Assembly (NCBI GenBank): GCA_947631185.1
Contig: CANRKJ010000010.1
Coordinates: 1 to 62,871, forward strand
DNA length: 62,871 bases
Origin: an uncultured Clostridia bacterium
Lineage (GTDB): Bacteria; Bacillota; Clostridia; TANB77; CAG-508
Reading direction: 5' to 3'
Part shown: positions 37,322 through 48,769 of the stretch, piece by piece
Layout: each line of letters starts with the position of its first letter
Position numbering within the stretch: position 1 is the first letter of the stretch
Program-made: the position numbers and the translations under genes
Notes under the pieces: model-generated
What the model was told of the DNA's origin: nothing
Databases searched by the model: none
The model's input: the letters and a program-made list of their open reading frames with translations, nothing else

Positions 37322-39526
37322 TCATAATCTTAAATATTTTTCTGAAAGAATTGTTAGCAAAATAAATAATACTATCGCTATATCAAATGTATAATTTTTA
37401 AATATTAGTTTATATTCTTCTTTGAATTTTTCTTTATCTAATTTTAATCCTTTATTTTTCTTTAAACATATTAATCCCCAAATTATTCCAACAATAGATA
37501 AAGCTATTACAATTATAGAAATTATACTTAGTATTAGATCATTATCTTGGAAAATACTAAACAAAGCTGAAATTAGATTATTTAACATATGTATAATCAT
37601 TGTTAATTTTATATTACAAGTTTTTAATGCAATTACAGCCAAAACTAAACCTATAAAAAATGCAAAAATACCTTGTTGTAAATTTTGATGAATCAAACCA
37701 AATAAAATAGCAGAAAGAGTTATAGTAAAATAATTTCCAAATTGTTTTCCATAATTTAATATAGCTTTTCTCATAAATAGCTCTTCAAATATTCCAGGAA
37801 CTATAGCAACACCTAAAATAAACAATATTTTATCTATTAAACTATCTTGAGATGTAACTAATTGAGATGAATCAATTACTTCATAATCACTTCCTAATGA
37901 GTTTAATATATTTGTTTCTAATATATTTATTAAAAAGACTAACCCAAAACCAATTAATATTATTTTTATGCTTAATTTTAACCCTGTTTTTTTAGAAGTC
38001 TTATATTCTTTTTCTGTATATGATTCTACAATTTTAATAGGTATAATTAAACTAATTATTGATACAATCATAAAATAAATCCAATATATAGACTTTTCTG
38101 ATAAAATATTTTTAAATATCATTTTTACAATACTAGGTAAAATAATTGATCCTAAAACTTGTAAAGTTAACCATATAATTAATGAAATACCTATTACAAA
38201 TGCAAACTTTTTCATTTTATTTGCTTTTATCAAATACTCTTGTTCTTCTTTGATTGTTCTCTCTTTTTTTTCTTTTTTCTTTTTATTGTTTTTTCCTGTA
38301 TAATCTAAAACACCATTTTTAAAATTTTTTGCACATAAATTAAATAATAATGGTGCTCCTAAAATAAGAAGTACAAAAGAAATTATAATTTGTAAAGTTG
38401 TAGCTTGACCTATTATCATCATCGAAGGTACAAAAAAAGTTGAAATTATCGGTATACATGAAATAATATACATAAAAGGAGTTACTTTTATATAAGGACC
38501 AATACAAGCTAAACTTATAAAATACAAAAATATTATAATTGTTATTAATAGTGATGTAGTATTTGATGCTTCCGCTACAGATGTAGCTCTTGCAGACAAC
38601 GCAGATTGAATCATACTCATAAAGAATACTGTAAAAATTAAATATCCAATCATAACCAATATGTAAACTAATAAACTAATATCTAATGATTGCATAAATG
38701 TATCATTATTTGATACTAAAGTAGATGAAACATCTGAAAAATTTGAAATTAAATTAATCGAATTTCCAATTAAAAAGTATACAAAACTATATAATACTTG
38801 AATTATTATGGTTATTGTTACTCCCAATACTTTAGCTAATAGGTAATCTTTTGCATCAACACTAGTTAAAACATATTCTATTGATTTAGAAACCTTTTCA
38901 CTTACTATTTCATTAGCAATCATTGCTAAAACAAAAATTAATACAAAATAAACTAATATTACTGATACATTTTTTATTATTTCTTTAGTTTCAGAATTTT
39001 CTGCATCTAATCCAAGCCAAACTTCTTCTACTTCCAAATCTTTACTTAATTCATTCAAGTCTTTTTCATTTATTCCATTTTTATTTGAAAAAATTTGATT
39101 TCTAATTTTACTTGAAATAGATATAATATTATCGTATAACTCTGAATTTATGGCTTCTTTTGAAGTTATTACTACATTTAAATCTTGATTTTCATTTTCT
39201 TTTAATTCAACATTAACTAAATCATCTGGTATATTATCTTTTGTGTAGTTATTTTCAGAAACATAATTTATCTTAATATTTTCATAATCTTTAAAAAATT
39301 TTTCAAAAGCTCCTTTTTCAAAACCTGTTTTATCTAAAATTTCAATTGAATAATTTTCAGTAAATAAATCAATATCATTATCTTTTAGCACTTTTTGAAT
39401 ATTGCTCAAATTCAATATTATTACTATTATTAAACATAATATTATATTGAAAATAACAAAAGCTTTATTTTGAATATTTTTTTCTACACTAAATTTAACA
39501 ATCTCAGCAACTTTCCTTTTATTCAT
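37322..39526 (-). CDS. ABC transporter permease fused to CPBP (CAAX-type) membrane protease
   Basis: This 734-residue protein has an ABC-2/NatB-like permease half (about 1-410: one N-terminal helix, a long external loop, then five to six helices) and, after a cytoplasmic Lys-rich linker (KNNKKKKEKKERTIKEEQEY), a CPBP half with the metal/catalytic motifs EELFMRKAIL (about 570), FGLIHQNLQQ and IIHMLNN. Its start overlaps the ATPase gene by 8 bp. The pair probably exports or processes a peptide or lipid. Fusions of this type are known in Clostridia. Confidence 0.88.
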   Translation of the reverse strand: MNKRKVAEIVKFSVEKNIQNKAFVIFNIILCLIIVIILNLSNIQKVLKDNDIDLFTENYSIEILDKTGFEKGAFEKFFKDYENIKINYVSENNYTKDNIPDDLVNVELKENENQDLNVVITSKEAINSELYDNIISISSKIRNQIFSNKNGINEKDLNELSKDLEVEEVWLGLDAENSETKEIIKNVSVILVYFVLIFVLAMIANEIVSEKVSKSIEYVLTSVDAKDYLLAKVLGVTITIIIQVLYSFVYFLIGNSINLISNFSDVSSTLVSNNDTFMQSLDISLLVYILVMIGYLIFTVFFMSMIQSALSARATSVAEASNTTSLLITIIIFLYFISLACIGPYIKVTPFMYIISCIPIISTFFVPSMMIIGQATTLQIIISFVLLILGAPLLFNLCAKNFKNGVLDYTGKNNKKKKEKKERTIKEEQEYLIKANKMKKFAFVIGISLIIWLTLQVLGSIILPSIVKMIFKNILSEKSIYWIYFMIVSIISLIIPIKIVESYTEKEYKTSKKTGLKLSIKIILIGFGLVFLINILETNILNSLGSDYEVIDSSQLVTSQDSLIDKILFILGVAIVPGIFEELFMRKAILNYGKQFGNYFTITLSAILFGLIHQNLQQGIFAFFIGLVLAVIALKTCNIKLTMIIHMLNNLISALFSIFQDNDLILSIISIIVIALSIVGIIWGLICLKKNKGLKLDKEKFKEEYKLIFKNYTFDIAIVLFILLTILSEKYLRL

Positions 39527-40250
39527 ATAAGCTACCTACCTTATCTATAAAAATTTCATTTAAATTATGACCTTTTTCTCCATTTATTTCATAATTTTCT
39601 TCTAATTCTTTTACTTTTCCTTGTAAAATATTTTTGCCTTTATCTAAGAAAATTACTGATTCACATAGTTCTGATACATGATCCATTCTATGAGAAGAAA
39701 AAATAATCGTTTTTCCTTCTTCTTTTAATTTAACTACTGCTTTTTTTATTTCTTCAACACTTAAAGGATCCAACCCTGAAAATGGTTCATCTAATATAAG
39801 TAAATCAGGATTATGTAATACAGAGACAATGAATTGAATTTTCTGCTTATTTCCCTTTGATAAATCTTTTATTTTTTTGTTTAAAAATTCAATAACATTA
39901 AAATATTCTAACCATTTTATTAAATTCTCTCTTATTTCTTTTGGACTCATTAGTTTTAAAGCACCATAATATTCACATAATTCTAAAACTGTATATGATG
40001 GTATTAAACTTCCTTCTTCTGGCAAATAACCAATTTTATCACAAATCTCATTTTTTATAGCTTTATTATCATACATAACACTTCCAGAACTAGGTTCTAT
40101 TATTCCCAATATCATCCTAAATGTAGTGGACTTTCCTGCACCATTTCTCCCAACAATACCATATATTTTTCCATTTTCTACTTTAAAGGAAATATCATCA
40201 ACAGCAACATTATTACCAAATTTTTTTACAAGATTTTTTACTTCTAACAT
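39519..40250 (-). CDS. ABC transporter ATP-binding protein
   Basis: This 243-residue ATPase energises the permease/protease encoded next to it. Walker A GRNGAGKST (about 37), signature LSKGNKQK (about 135), Walker B LLILDEPFSGLDPLS (about 155) and the H-loop SHRMDHV are present. It is closest to NatA-type subunits. I chose the ATG at 40250, preceded by AAAGGAG; an upstream in-frame start adds 14 unconserved residues. The stop region overlaps the permease start. Confidence 0.93.
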   Translation of the reverse strand: MLEVKNLVKKFGNNVAVDDISFKVENGKIYGIVGRNGAGKSTTFRMILGIIEPSSGSVMYDNKAIKNEICDKIGYLPEEGSLIPSYTVLELCEYYGALKLMSPKEIRENLIKWLEYFNVIEFLNKKIKDLSKGNKQKIQFIVSVLHNPDLLILDEPFSGLDPLSVEEIKKAVVKLKEEGKTIIFSSHRMDHVSELCESVIFLDKGKNILQGKVKELEENYEINGEKGHNLNEIFIDKVGSLYE

Positions 40251-40314
40251 ATTTTCTCCTTTATTATTTTTAGTGAGAAATTTAGTTCTCAATACTTTCT
40301 TCTAATATAACTTA

Positions 40315-40332
40315 AGCCCTATTACTAGGGCT
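40315..40332. terminator. Possible hairpin downstream of secF-like gene
   Basis: The palindrome AGCCCTA-TTAC-TAGGGCT has no good T-run on the minus strand. It lies between the SecF-like gene and the ABC ATPase gene and may be a weak terminator or an mRNA-stabilising hairpin. Confidence 0.4.
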
Positions 40333-40421
40333 CTTTAGTGAAATATTATTCTATTTATTTAGATTTTTCTAACATTTTTACAATTTTATATAAAGTAAAT
40401 TGTTCATAATAATTTATAAAA

Positions 40422-41198
40422 TTATTCCTCATCATTTAATTTTCCTAATTCTTTTTCTTGTTTAATATTGAATAAAATTATTTCTATTAAAACCAAAACA
40501 AATATAATAGGACAAACATATATATTAATTGGAAATCTTGTAATAACAATAATGCTTAACAATGATAGTACAGAAATTAAGACTAACATAATTAAATTGA
40601 AAAGTGTTTTTACTACACCTAATTTCTTATATCTAAATCCTTCATATAATAAAATTATAATTCCTGCAATGATTGATGGTATTATATAAGGCTTAATTAA
40701 TGATAATAATTTTATTTTTGGATTAGAAATTATTGTATAATCTGTTAAGGAATTTTCTAAACTCTCTTCAGGTTGTGTTTCTACTTCATTACCAGTATTA
40801 TCTGTACTATTTGTGTTTTCATTCTCTGTTTTTTCTGTTTCTTGAGTATTTTGTGCTGACTCATTATTTTCTTTATTTTGCTCCTCAGATGTATTTTTAT
40901 ATTTTTCATCCAATTTTTTAATTAAACTTTCGGCTTCATCAGTTTGAATTTGTTCTGCATGTATACTAATTGCATCATCAAATAATTCTATTACTCTTAT
41001 TTTAAACTTTTTTTCTCCAAAAACTTCTTTTGCAATATTTTCTATATCTGAAATCTCAAAATTCTTACTAATAGTATATTCAATAGAATCATGTTGTTTT
41101 AACATAAAATCCACATTAAACCCTTTTATTGCAAAAACTATAATTCCTGCTATTATCAATAGTACTAATGCTAATATTATAATTTTTTTATTCTTCAT
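40422..41198 (-). CDS. Divergent SecF-like membrane protein
   Basis: This 258-residue protein has an N-terminal membrane helix (about 5-23), a short extracytoplasmic part beginning GFNVDFMLKQHDSIEYTISK that resembles the SecF head, an acidic Asn/Glu/Thr linker (about 105-145), and a C-terminal membrane block of four helices. It is one gene below the SecD-like protein, the normal secD-secF order, and both are strongly diverged. GAGGTGAG precedes the ATG at 41198. It would use the proton gradient to pull exported proteins, but key charged residues cannot be verified by eye. Confidence 0.68.
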   Translation of the reverse strand: MKNKKIIILALVLLIIAGIIVFAIKGFNVDFMLKQHDSIEYTISKNFEISDIENIAKEVFGEKKFKIRVIELFDDAISIHAEQIQTDEAESLIKKLDEKYKNTSEEQNKENNESAQNTQETEKTENENTNSTDNTGNEVETQPEESLENSLTDYTIISNPKIKLLSLIKPYIIPSIIAGIIILLYEGFRYKKLGVVKTLFNLIMLVLISVLSLLSIIVITRFPINIYVCPIIFVLVLIEIILFNIKQEKELGKLNDEE

Positions 41199-41210
41199 TA
41201 ATCTCACCTC

Positions 41211-42869
41211 TTATTTATCATTTAAAACATATACAGTTCTTGTAAATATTGTATTATATAAAACTTGAATTATTAAACTCCAAAATAGCATCATTCCAAT
41301 TCCTATAATACTTACATTTTGCATGAATGAAAATACAAAAGCTATAATTGCAACTGGCATTATTACCAAATACAAACTCTTTAAGGTTTTTGAATATGCT
41401 TTTTTTGCATTTTGATCATTTTTTAATTCACTTAAAAATTTATACATAAAGCCAAAATTTATTATAATTACAAGTAAAACAGTTATGATTGAGCTAATTG
41501 ATATAATAACATTTGTATATCTTACAGCCAATGAAATTAATGCTAAATATCCTATGTTTAAAATTGCTCCTAATATTCCATTTAGTCCAAATCTAATTAT
41601 AATTAAAATTGAAAGTATTAATACCAAACCAATTACCACTATCTTTAGAACATTTTTTTCATTATCATTTATTGAAGATTGTAAAAAATCATCGCTTTCT
41701 AAAGAATACTTATTTGGCATTTTTCCTGAATTTAAAATTGTAGCCATAGAAGTAGCTGATTTACTTGCTTCAGTTAATGCATCCACATCTGTAGGATCAA
41801 TGTCACTAGATAAAGTAAGCTGTATTATTCCACCATCCATCTCTTCACCGAAATATGTTTTGGAAATAGTAGTTCCATCTAAAATAACTTCTACATAATC
41901 AGTTTTGGTTTCAGGCTCATCTGTTTCAGCAGTATTTGTTGCTTCATCAGTTGTATTAGTATTTTCACTTGTGTTAGTTTCAGCATCTGTAACTGTATTT
42001 TCATTAGTTGAATTAGTATTTTCTTCTGATGTTTCTTCTTTTTCTACTGGTTTTTCAACATATATATTGCTAATATTTTTTAGTATTTCTGTTCCTTCTT
42101 TATCTAAATATATTTGTAAATATATATTATATTTATTATTTTGACTATAAGAACCTACTTGTGCTTTTTTTACATTTGAATTATCTAACAATTTTAATCC
42201 AGTTTGGGAATCTATTACTTCAAATATACCTTGTGAATAAGCCACTTCTGACAAGAAGTTAGCATTTTCATCATCAGGCAATTCAATAACCATCTTTCCT
42301 GTTATTTCATCTAATCTTACCTTATAATCAGAAACTCCTAAACTTTCCAATTTCTTTTCCATTATTTTTTTTGATTCTATATAAGAATCTTTAGTTAAAA
42401 CAGAATCCTCATTTGATTTTATTGTTCTCTTTTCTATTGTATAACCTTCTACTTGTGTTTTTTTATCTTCTTCTTTTTCTGTAGATTCTGTTGTCTCATT
42501 TTCAGTTTGATCCGCAGTAGTTTCTGGTGTCTCACCTTCTGTATTTTCTGCTGTGCCTTCTGTTGCCTCACCTTCTGTTTCTTCAGCAGTAACTTCTGTT
42601 GAAGTATCTTCCTTGTCTCTAGCTTCACCAAAAATTTCGCCATTTTCATTAACATAAACATCTTTTTCTTCTTGTGAAGAATCTAAAGTAAGTTTATACT
42701 CTCTATTTCCAGAAAATTCTGTACTTAAAGTATAATCATTAATAATATTAGATTTTTTATTAAGATTTTTTAAGTATATACCTATAAATGCTACAATAGA
42801 AAATGTTACAACTACTAATATAATTGCAACTACACATAGTTTTTTAATTATTGCTGTATTCTTTTTCAA
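41211..42869 (-). CDS. Divergent SecD-like membrane protein
   Basis: This 552-residue protein has one N-terminal helix (about 9-32), a Thr/Glu-rich acidic insert (about 80-130), a P1-head-like domain (SYIESKKIMEKKLESLGVSDYKVRLDE, MVIELPDDENA), a second acidic insert (about 275-320), GTTISKTYFGEEMDGG and a C-terminal block of membrane helices (LILSILIIIRFGLNGILGAILNIGYLAL). The plan is that of SecD, with acidic low-complexity segments inserted. Start is TTG with AGGAGG upstream. It precedes the SecF-like gene. Confidence 0.78.
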   Translation of the reverse strand: MKKNTAIIKKLCVVAIILVVVTFSIVAFIGIYLKNLNKKSNIINDYTLSTEFSGNREYKLTLDSSQEEKDVYVNENGEIFGEARDKEDTSTEVTAEETEGEATEGTAENTEGETPETTADQTENETTESTEKEEDKKTQVEGYTIEKRTIKSNEDSVLTKDSYIESKKIMEKKLESLGVSDYKVRLDEITGKMVIELPDDENANFLSEVAYSQGIFEVIDSQTGLKLLDNSNVKKAQVGSYSQNNKYNIYLQIYLDKEGTEILKNISNIYVEKPVEKEETSEENTNSTNENTVTDAETNTSENTNTTDEATNTAETDEPETKTDYVEVILDGTTISKTYFGEEMDGGIIQLTLSSDIDPTDVDALTEASKSATSMATILNSGKMPNKYSLESDDFLQSSINDNEKNVLKIVVIGLVLILSILIIIRFGLNGILGAILNIGYLALISLAVRYTNVIISISSIITVLLVIIINFGFMYKFLSELKNDQNAKKAYSKTLKSLYLVIMPVAIIAFVFSFMQNVSIIGIGMMLFWSLIIQVLYNTIFTRTVYVLNDK

Positions 42870-42960
42870 AATATTTTCCTCCTAAAATAATTATATCCTT
42901 CGTATCTTTGTAGATTTTATATTAAAACAATAAAAATATCAACATATTTTTTTAATTTTT

Positions 42961-43347
42961 TTAGTTTTTTATATTTACCCCTATAATTCCTCCTATAATA
43001 CCACTTATTATTCCAAAAATAATCATTAGTATAGATGATAAACCAATTGAAAAATCATTTATAATTATACTAGAAATTACATAAATAAATATCATATATA
43101 TTATTCCCAAAAATCCTCCATAAAATATACCTTTTTCCTTTATTTTTTTTAATGTTAAAATACTTCCAAATAAAATAGAAAATGAAGATATAAAAATTAT
43201 TCCACTTTCAATAATATTCTCACTAGCATTTGTAAAATACAAAATTAGAGCAAAAATAAAAATAGAAATTAAAGTAATAAAAATAGATACTATAATTCCA
43301 AATGAAATCATTTTTAAAATATCTATAAATTTTTTTTGGTTTTCCAT
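42961..43347 (-). CDS. TIGR04086-type membrane protein
   Basis: This 128-residue protein with four membrane helices shows the pattern of the TIGR04086 family: a second hairpin with TLKKIKEKGIFYGGFLGIIY and a C-terminal glycine-rich helix GIISGIIGGIIGVN. In Clostridia the family is often found near secDF, which matches the gene immediately downstream. Role unknown. GGAGG-type site (AAAAGGAGGTAAAAC) precedes the ATG. The 249 bp upstream to the WG-repeat gene hold only that gene's terminator and AT-rich spacer. Confidence 0.75.
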   Translation of the reverse strand: MENQKKFIDILKMISFGIIVSIFITLISIFIFALILYFTNASENIIESGIIFISSFSILFGSILTLKKIKEKGIFYGGFLGIIYMIFIYVISSIIINDFSIGLSSILMIIFGIISGIIGGIIGVNIKN

Positions 43348-43537
43348 GTTTTACCTCCTTTTTTTTATTATATTAATTTATAACAAATAAAAGAACAATG
43401 CTTTGTATTTTTAAAATTATCAGCAAATGGCGAATTTTTACTTTTGTTAGATTAAGTTTATCTGCCAAAATTTCTTTAAAAGTCCAGATTAGAATCTTTA
43501 CAGCCTTTATATAATACAAAAGTTCACAAAACAAAAA

Positions 43538-43582
43538 ACCTTAATCAATTAGATATAATATCTAATAAATTAAGGTTTTTCT
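43538..43582 (-). terminator. Terminator of the WG-repeat gene
   Basis: The arms AAAACCTTAATTTATTAGATAT/ATATCTAATTGATTAAGGTTTT form a long stem followed by TTTTG on the minus strand, directly after the gene at 43597. Confidence 0.85.
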
Positions 43583-43596
43583 ACTTATTGTTTATC

Positions 43597-45357
43597 TTAA
43601 TTTTCTTCTTCAATTTCTGTATTTATCTCTTCTTCAAAAAATTCTTCATCAAAATTTTCTTCATCAAAATTTTCTCCATTATTTTCTTCACTGTCTCTTT
43701 CAAAGAATTCTTCATCGCTTGATTCATTATTTTCATCATCAAATCCATTATTTTCGTTATTTTCTATTTCATCAGAATTTTCAGCATTATTCGATTCATT
43801 ATTTTCATTATTATTTTCTTCATCAAAATCATTTTCGTTATTTTCATCATTTTTGTCATCATTTTCCTGATTCATTTCTGATTCATCATTCACATAATCT
43901 GAAAAATAATCTGATACATTTATTTCTTGATCATCAAATAACATAAAATACTCAGTTTGACCATCTCGAGTTACTGAATAAACTTTGGTCAATGAACATG
44001 GAACTAAAACATTAACTCCATCTAAATCAAAAATTCCATATAAATCATTTTGTTTAATTATTATTCCATTTATTCCAGATTCTTTTGGTAATAATAAAAC
44101 ACTATCAAATCCTTCTTCTTTATCCTCATCTGTAGCTATATATCCAAAATCATCATAAACAGTTTTCAAAATTTGATTTCCTTCTACATCATATAAACCA
44201 AGCTTATCATTATCATATACTATTATATATTTAGATTGTAATAAATTTGGAGTATCTGATTCAACTGATAATTCAAAATTTTCAAATGATTCAAAAGAAT
44301 CTAATCCAACATTTTCAAATGAAACTGGAACTACAACATCCCCTCTTCTATTCAATATTCCATATCCTTTTTTAGATTTTGCCATATATAATTGATTTAT
44401 TTCATCAAATACAGTCAATTCCTCATATGATGATGTTGGAGATATTATAGTCTCTTTATTCTTGTTAATTAAACCAACACTATTTTCAGTATATACAAAA
44501 AATTCTTCTTTATTTTGTAAATATTGTATATCAGTATAAATGAAATCTATTATTGTTTTTCCAGTTTCTAGTGATACAACACCATATTTATTAGAATCAT
44601 TTTTTACAATCAATAAATCATCCACAAGTGCAAGAACATTTTCATAACAATTACTAACTTCTGTATATTTTTCATTATTTTTTACAAAATTAAGTGTGGT
44701 CTGATATAAATAATATAAATTAGAAATATAAGTTCTACTACCATTTATTTCATATTTTATATTGAAAATTTTTTCTATATCATTTACAGGAACATAAATA
44801 TTATTATTATATTTTATTGTTTCTGTACTTAAATCAAATAATTTCATAGTATCATTTTTGGATTTTACTATAAACATTTCAGCTGTATTGTTAGAATTGG
44901 TATTATTAACAGCTACAGTTTCTTTTTCTACAGTATTTTCATCATCTTCAAGATTTCTTGTATCTTTAGAATTTATAAGATATTTTTTTAAATTTTTGCT
45001 ATCAGATTGTATTGAAATAATTTCATAATCTGTTTCTATATAACAAAAATTTTCATCTTGGTTATACTTTTTGTATTCTCCAGGATGATATTTATATCCT
45101 AATAAATTAGAAAATTCTTCTGCAGAAACATATGAATTTCCATCTTGCTCTATAAATAGCGTAGAAGACAAATTTTTTCTTTCTTGATTTAAGAAAATCT
45201 TTTTAGTATTATTATCTTTAATTTTTAAATATCCAATTAAACCGAATAATCCCACTATGCCAATAATACAAAAAATTATTAATAATAAAATCATTTTTTT
45301 CTTTTTACTTTTATTATTTTCTTCTTGTGCAAATTCATTGCTTTCTTCAAGATTCAT
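43597..45357 (-). CDS. Membrane-anchored WG-repeat protein with acidic tail
   Basis: This 586-residue protein has a cytoplasmic tip, one membrane helix (about 22-46), an external region resembling a copper-amine-oxidase-N-type domain (IEQDGNSYVSAEEFSNLLGYKY), a row of WG repeats (KYGVVSLETGKTIIDFIY, GYGILNRRGDVVVPVSF, KLGLYDVEGNQIL, LYGIFDLDGVNVLVP) and a last 100 residues of almost only Asn, Asp, Glu and Ser. WG repeats form beta-propeller-like scaffolds. Probably a surface protein of unknown role. It is followed by its own terminator and lies 47 bp downstream of tgt. Confidence 0.83.
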   Translation of the reverse strand: MNLEESNEFAQEENNKSKKKKMILLLIIFCIIGIVGLFGLIGYLKIKDNNTKKIFLNQERKNLSSTLFIEQDGNSYVSAEEFSNLLGYKYHPGEYKKYNQDENFCYIETDYEIISIQSDSKNLKKYLINSKDTRNLEDDENTVEKETVAVNNTNSNNTAEMFIVKSKNDTMKLFDLSTETIKYNNNIYVPVNDIEKIFNIKYEINGSRTYISNLYYLYQTTLNFVKNNEKYTEVSNCYENVLALVDDLLIVKNDSNKYGVVSLETGKTIIDFIYTDIQYLQNKEEFFVYTENSVGLINKNKETIISPTSSYEELTVFDEINQLYMAKSKKGYGILNRRGDVVVPVSFENVGLDSFESFENFELSVESDTPNLLQSKYIIVYDNDKLGLYDVEGNQILKTVYDDFGYIATDEDKEEGFDSVLLLPKESGINGIIIKQNDLYGIFDLDGVNVLVPCSLTKVYSVTRDGQTEYFMLFDDQEINVSDYFSDYVNDESEMNQENDDKNDENNENDFDEENNNENNESNNAENSDEIENNENNGFDDENNESSDEEFFERDSEENNGENFDEENFDEEFFEEEINTEIEEEN

Positions 45358-45404
45358 AAAGAAAATCCCTCCTTTGGTATCATTATCATTTGTAATAAAA
45401 ATAT

Positions 45405-46553
<1,149 letters not shown>

Positions 46554-46560
46554 TTATATT

Positions 46561-47583
46561 TTATTTTATAAACATTGCATCCCCAAAACTAAAGAAATGA
46601 TATTCTTTAGTTACTGCATATTTATAAGCATTCATAATAAATTCTTTTCCTGCTAAAGCAGATACTAACATAATTAATGTAGATTCTGGTAAATGAAAAT
46701 TTGTAATAAGAGCATCTATACATTTAAATTTATATCCTGGATAAATAAAAATATTAGTATCTCCTTCACATTCTCTAACCAATCCTTTTTCATCAGCTAC
46801 AGATTCTAAAACTCTACATGATGTTGTTCCAACAGCAATTACTCTATTTCCATTTTGTTTTGCTTTATTAATTTTTTCAGCATCTTCTGATTTTATATAA
46901 TAATGTTCTGAATGCATATTATGATCTTCTATATTTTCAACTTTTACAGGTCTAAAAGTACCTATTCCAACGTGTAAAGTAACATTTGCAATATCAATTC
47001 CTTTATCATTAATCTTTTTTAGTAAATCTTTTGTAAAATGTAATCCTGCAGTAGGTGCAGCGGCAGAGCCTTCATATTTTGCATATACAGTTTGATAACT
47101 TTCTTTTTTTTCTAGTTTTTCCTTTATGTATGGAGGTAAAGGCATAAGACCAATTTGATCTAAAATCTCATTAAATATTCCTTTATATTCAAATTTAACC
47201 TTTCTGTTTCCTCCATCTAAAACTTCTAAAATTTCAGCCTTTAAAATTCCATCACCAAAGTAAACTATTGTACCAGGTTTTAACTTATTTCCTGGTTTAA
47301 CCATAACCTCCCAAAAATCTCCTTCTATTCTATTTAATAATAAAAATTCTACATGTGCTCCAGTATCTTTTTTACCATATAATCTTGCTGGTATTACTTT
47401 TGTATTATTTATAACCAAGCAATCACCAGGTTTTAAATAATCAATAATATCTTTAAAAATTTTATCTTCTATTTCCTGATTTTCTTTATCTAGTATCATA
47501 AGTCTAGCTTCATCTCTTTTTTCATATGGATGTTGAGCTATAAGTCTTTCTGGTAATTCATAATTAAAATCTGAAACTTTCAT
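46561..47583 (-). CDS. queA: S-adenosylmethionine:tRNA ribosyltransferase-isomerase
   Basis: This 340-residue enzyme adds the epoxycyclopentane ring from SAM to preQ1-tRNA. The family segments [57 protein letters not shown] and [17 protein letters not shown] are all present. It precedes tgt. metK (SAM synthesis) is in the same neighbourhood. Confidence 0.97.
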   Translation of the reverse strand: MKVSDFNYELPERLIAQHPYEKRDEARLMILDKENQEIEDKIFKDIIDYLKPGDCLVINNTKVIPARLYGKKDTGAHVEFLLLNRIEGDFWEVMVKPGNKLKPGTIVYFGDGILKAEILEVLDGGNRKVKFEYKGIFNEILDQIGLMPLPPYIKEKLEKKESYQTVYAKYEGSAAAPTAGLHFTKDLLKKINDKGIDIANVTLHVGIGTFRPVKVENIEDHNMHSEHYYIKSEDAEKINKAKQNGNRVIAVGTTSCRVLESVADEKGLVRECEGDTNIFIYPGYKFKCIDALITNFHLPESTLIMLVSALAGKEFIMNAYKYAVTKEYHFFSFGDAMFIK

Positions 47584-47602
47584 AATTTTTCCTTTCTATA
47601 TA

Positions 47603-48196
47603 TTATCTAATAATATCTAAATAAATCTTAAAAACTTCTTTATATAAATCATCAATTGACTTTCCATAATTGTAAATAACATAATCTGAATTATTTATAA
47701 AGAACTGGTTTTCTAATTGCATATCTAGTCTTGAATTTGCTTTAGATTCATCTATATTATCTCTTTTTTTTATCCTATTTATCTGCTCTTCTCTCTCAGA
47801 AATTACACATAAAATCTTATCAAAATAATTTTCAAGTCCATTTTCATACAATATGGGTACATCAACTATTACAACTTTTTTATCTAAATTATTATTAATA
47901 AATTTATCTAATCTCGGCATGAAATATTTCATAGTTATTTTATTTAAATTTTTTCTTGCCAAATCATCATTTTCAATTATACTACTTAATTTATTTCTAT
48001 TTATTATTTTTGGATTTTCTAAAATATAACTTCCAAAATATAAAACTATTTCATCAACATATTTACTATCAGTCTGAACCATTTCTCTAGCAATTTCATC
48101 TGCATTAAGAATACAAGTTCCTTCCATTCTTAGAAATAGTTTTGATATAGTAGTCTTTCCACTACCAGAACTTCCTGTTATTGCTAATGTTTTCAT
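47603..48196 (-). CDS. coaE: Dephospho-CoA kinase
   Basis: This 197-residue kinase performs the last step of CoA synthesis. Walker A GSSGSGKTT (about 8-16), ILNADEIARE and VIVDVPILYENGLE with the lid RIKKRDNID are recognisable. The first motif in most CoaE proteins is GxxGSGKS, so it fits. I chose the ATG at 48196 (preceded by GGGGGAA); an ATG at 48208 is an alternative. It lies between rnhA and queA. Confidence 0.92.
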   Translation of the reverse strand: MKTLAITGSSGSGKTTISKLFLRMEGTCILNADEIAREMVQTDSKYVDEIVLYFGSYILENPKIINRNKLSSIIENDDLARKNLNKITMKYFMPRLDKFINNNLDKKVVIVDVPILYENGLENYFDKILCVISEREEQINRIKKRDNIDESKANSRLDMQLENQFFINNSDYVIYNYGKSIDDLYKEVFKIYLDIIR

Positions 48197-48229
48197 AAAT
48201 TCCCCCATACTAATTCTTTTTAAATATCT

Positions 48230-48676
48230 TTAATTATCTCGTATAATATTTTTAATAGCAGAAGTTGCTAAATAATCACATCTATTGTTAAACTCATTAT
48301 CACTATGTCCCTTTACCTTTATGAAATTTATCTTGTGTTTTTGGGCAAGAAAATATAATTCTTCCCACAACTCTTTATTCTTTACAGGCTCTTTATTTGC
48401 TGTTTTCCAATTGTTTTTTTTCCAATTATATATCCATCCCTTTAAAAATGCATTAACTACATAAGCACTATCACTATACAAATCAACTTCACATTCATAT
48501 TTTAAGATTTTTAAAGCTTCAATAACAGCAGTAAGTTCCATTATATTATTTGTGGTATTTTCGTTTGAACCAGATATTTCTTTTTTATTTTCCTCAAACA
48601 TCAAAAGAGCACCCCAGCCTCCAGGACCTGGATTACCAGAGCAAGCTCCATCTGTATATATAATTACTTTTTTCAT
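48230..48676 (-). CDS. rnhA: Ribonuclease HI
   Basis: This 148-residue enzyme cleaves the RNA strand of RNA-DNA hybrids. The catalytic residues lie in [16 protein letters not shown] (first Asp), [10 protein letters not shown] (Glu), [12 protein letters not shown] (Asp) and [16 protein letters not shown] (His/Asp). Length is standard. It is divergent from tmcAL; the 93-bp spacer holds both promoters. Confidence 0.96.
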   Translation of the reverse strand: MKKVIIYTDGACSGNPGPGGWGALLMFEENKKEISGSNENTTNNIMELTAVIEALKILKYECEVDLYSDSAYVVNAFLKGWIYNWKKNNWKTANKEPVKNKELWEELYFLAQKHKINFIKVKGHSDNEFNNRCDYLATSAIKNIIRDN

Positions 48677-48769
48677 TTTTATAGTCCTTTATAAAAAATT
48701 TGAATTTTATTTGAATTTATGATATTATATCATAAATTTAAAAAAATACAATAAGGAAGGTGATTTATT

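Noticed and set aside
43348-43596. SCIFF peptide gene near the TIGR04086 protein
   Set aside because: The spacer holds no cysteine-rich small frame; only a terminator and AT-rich sequence are seen.
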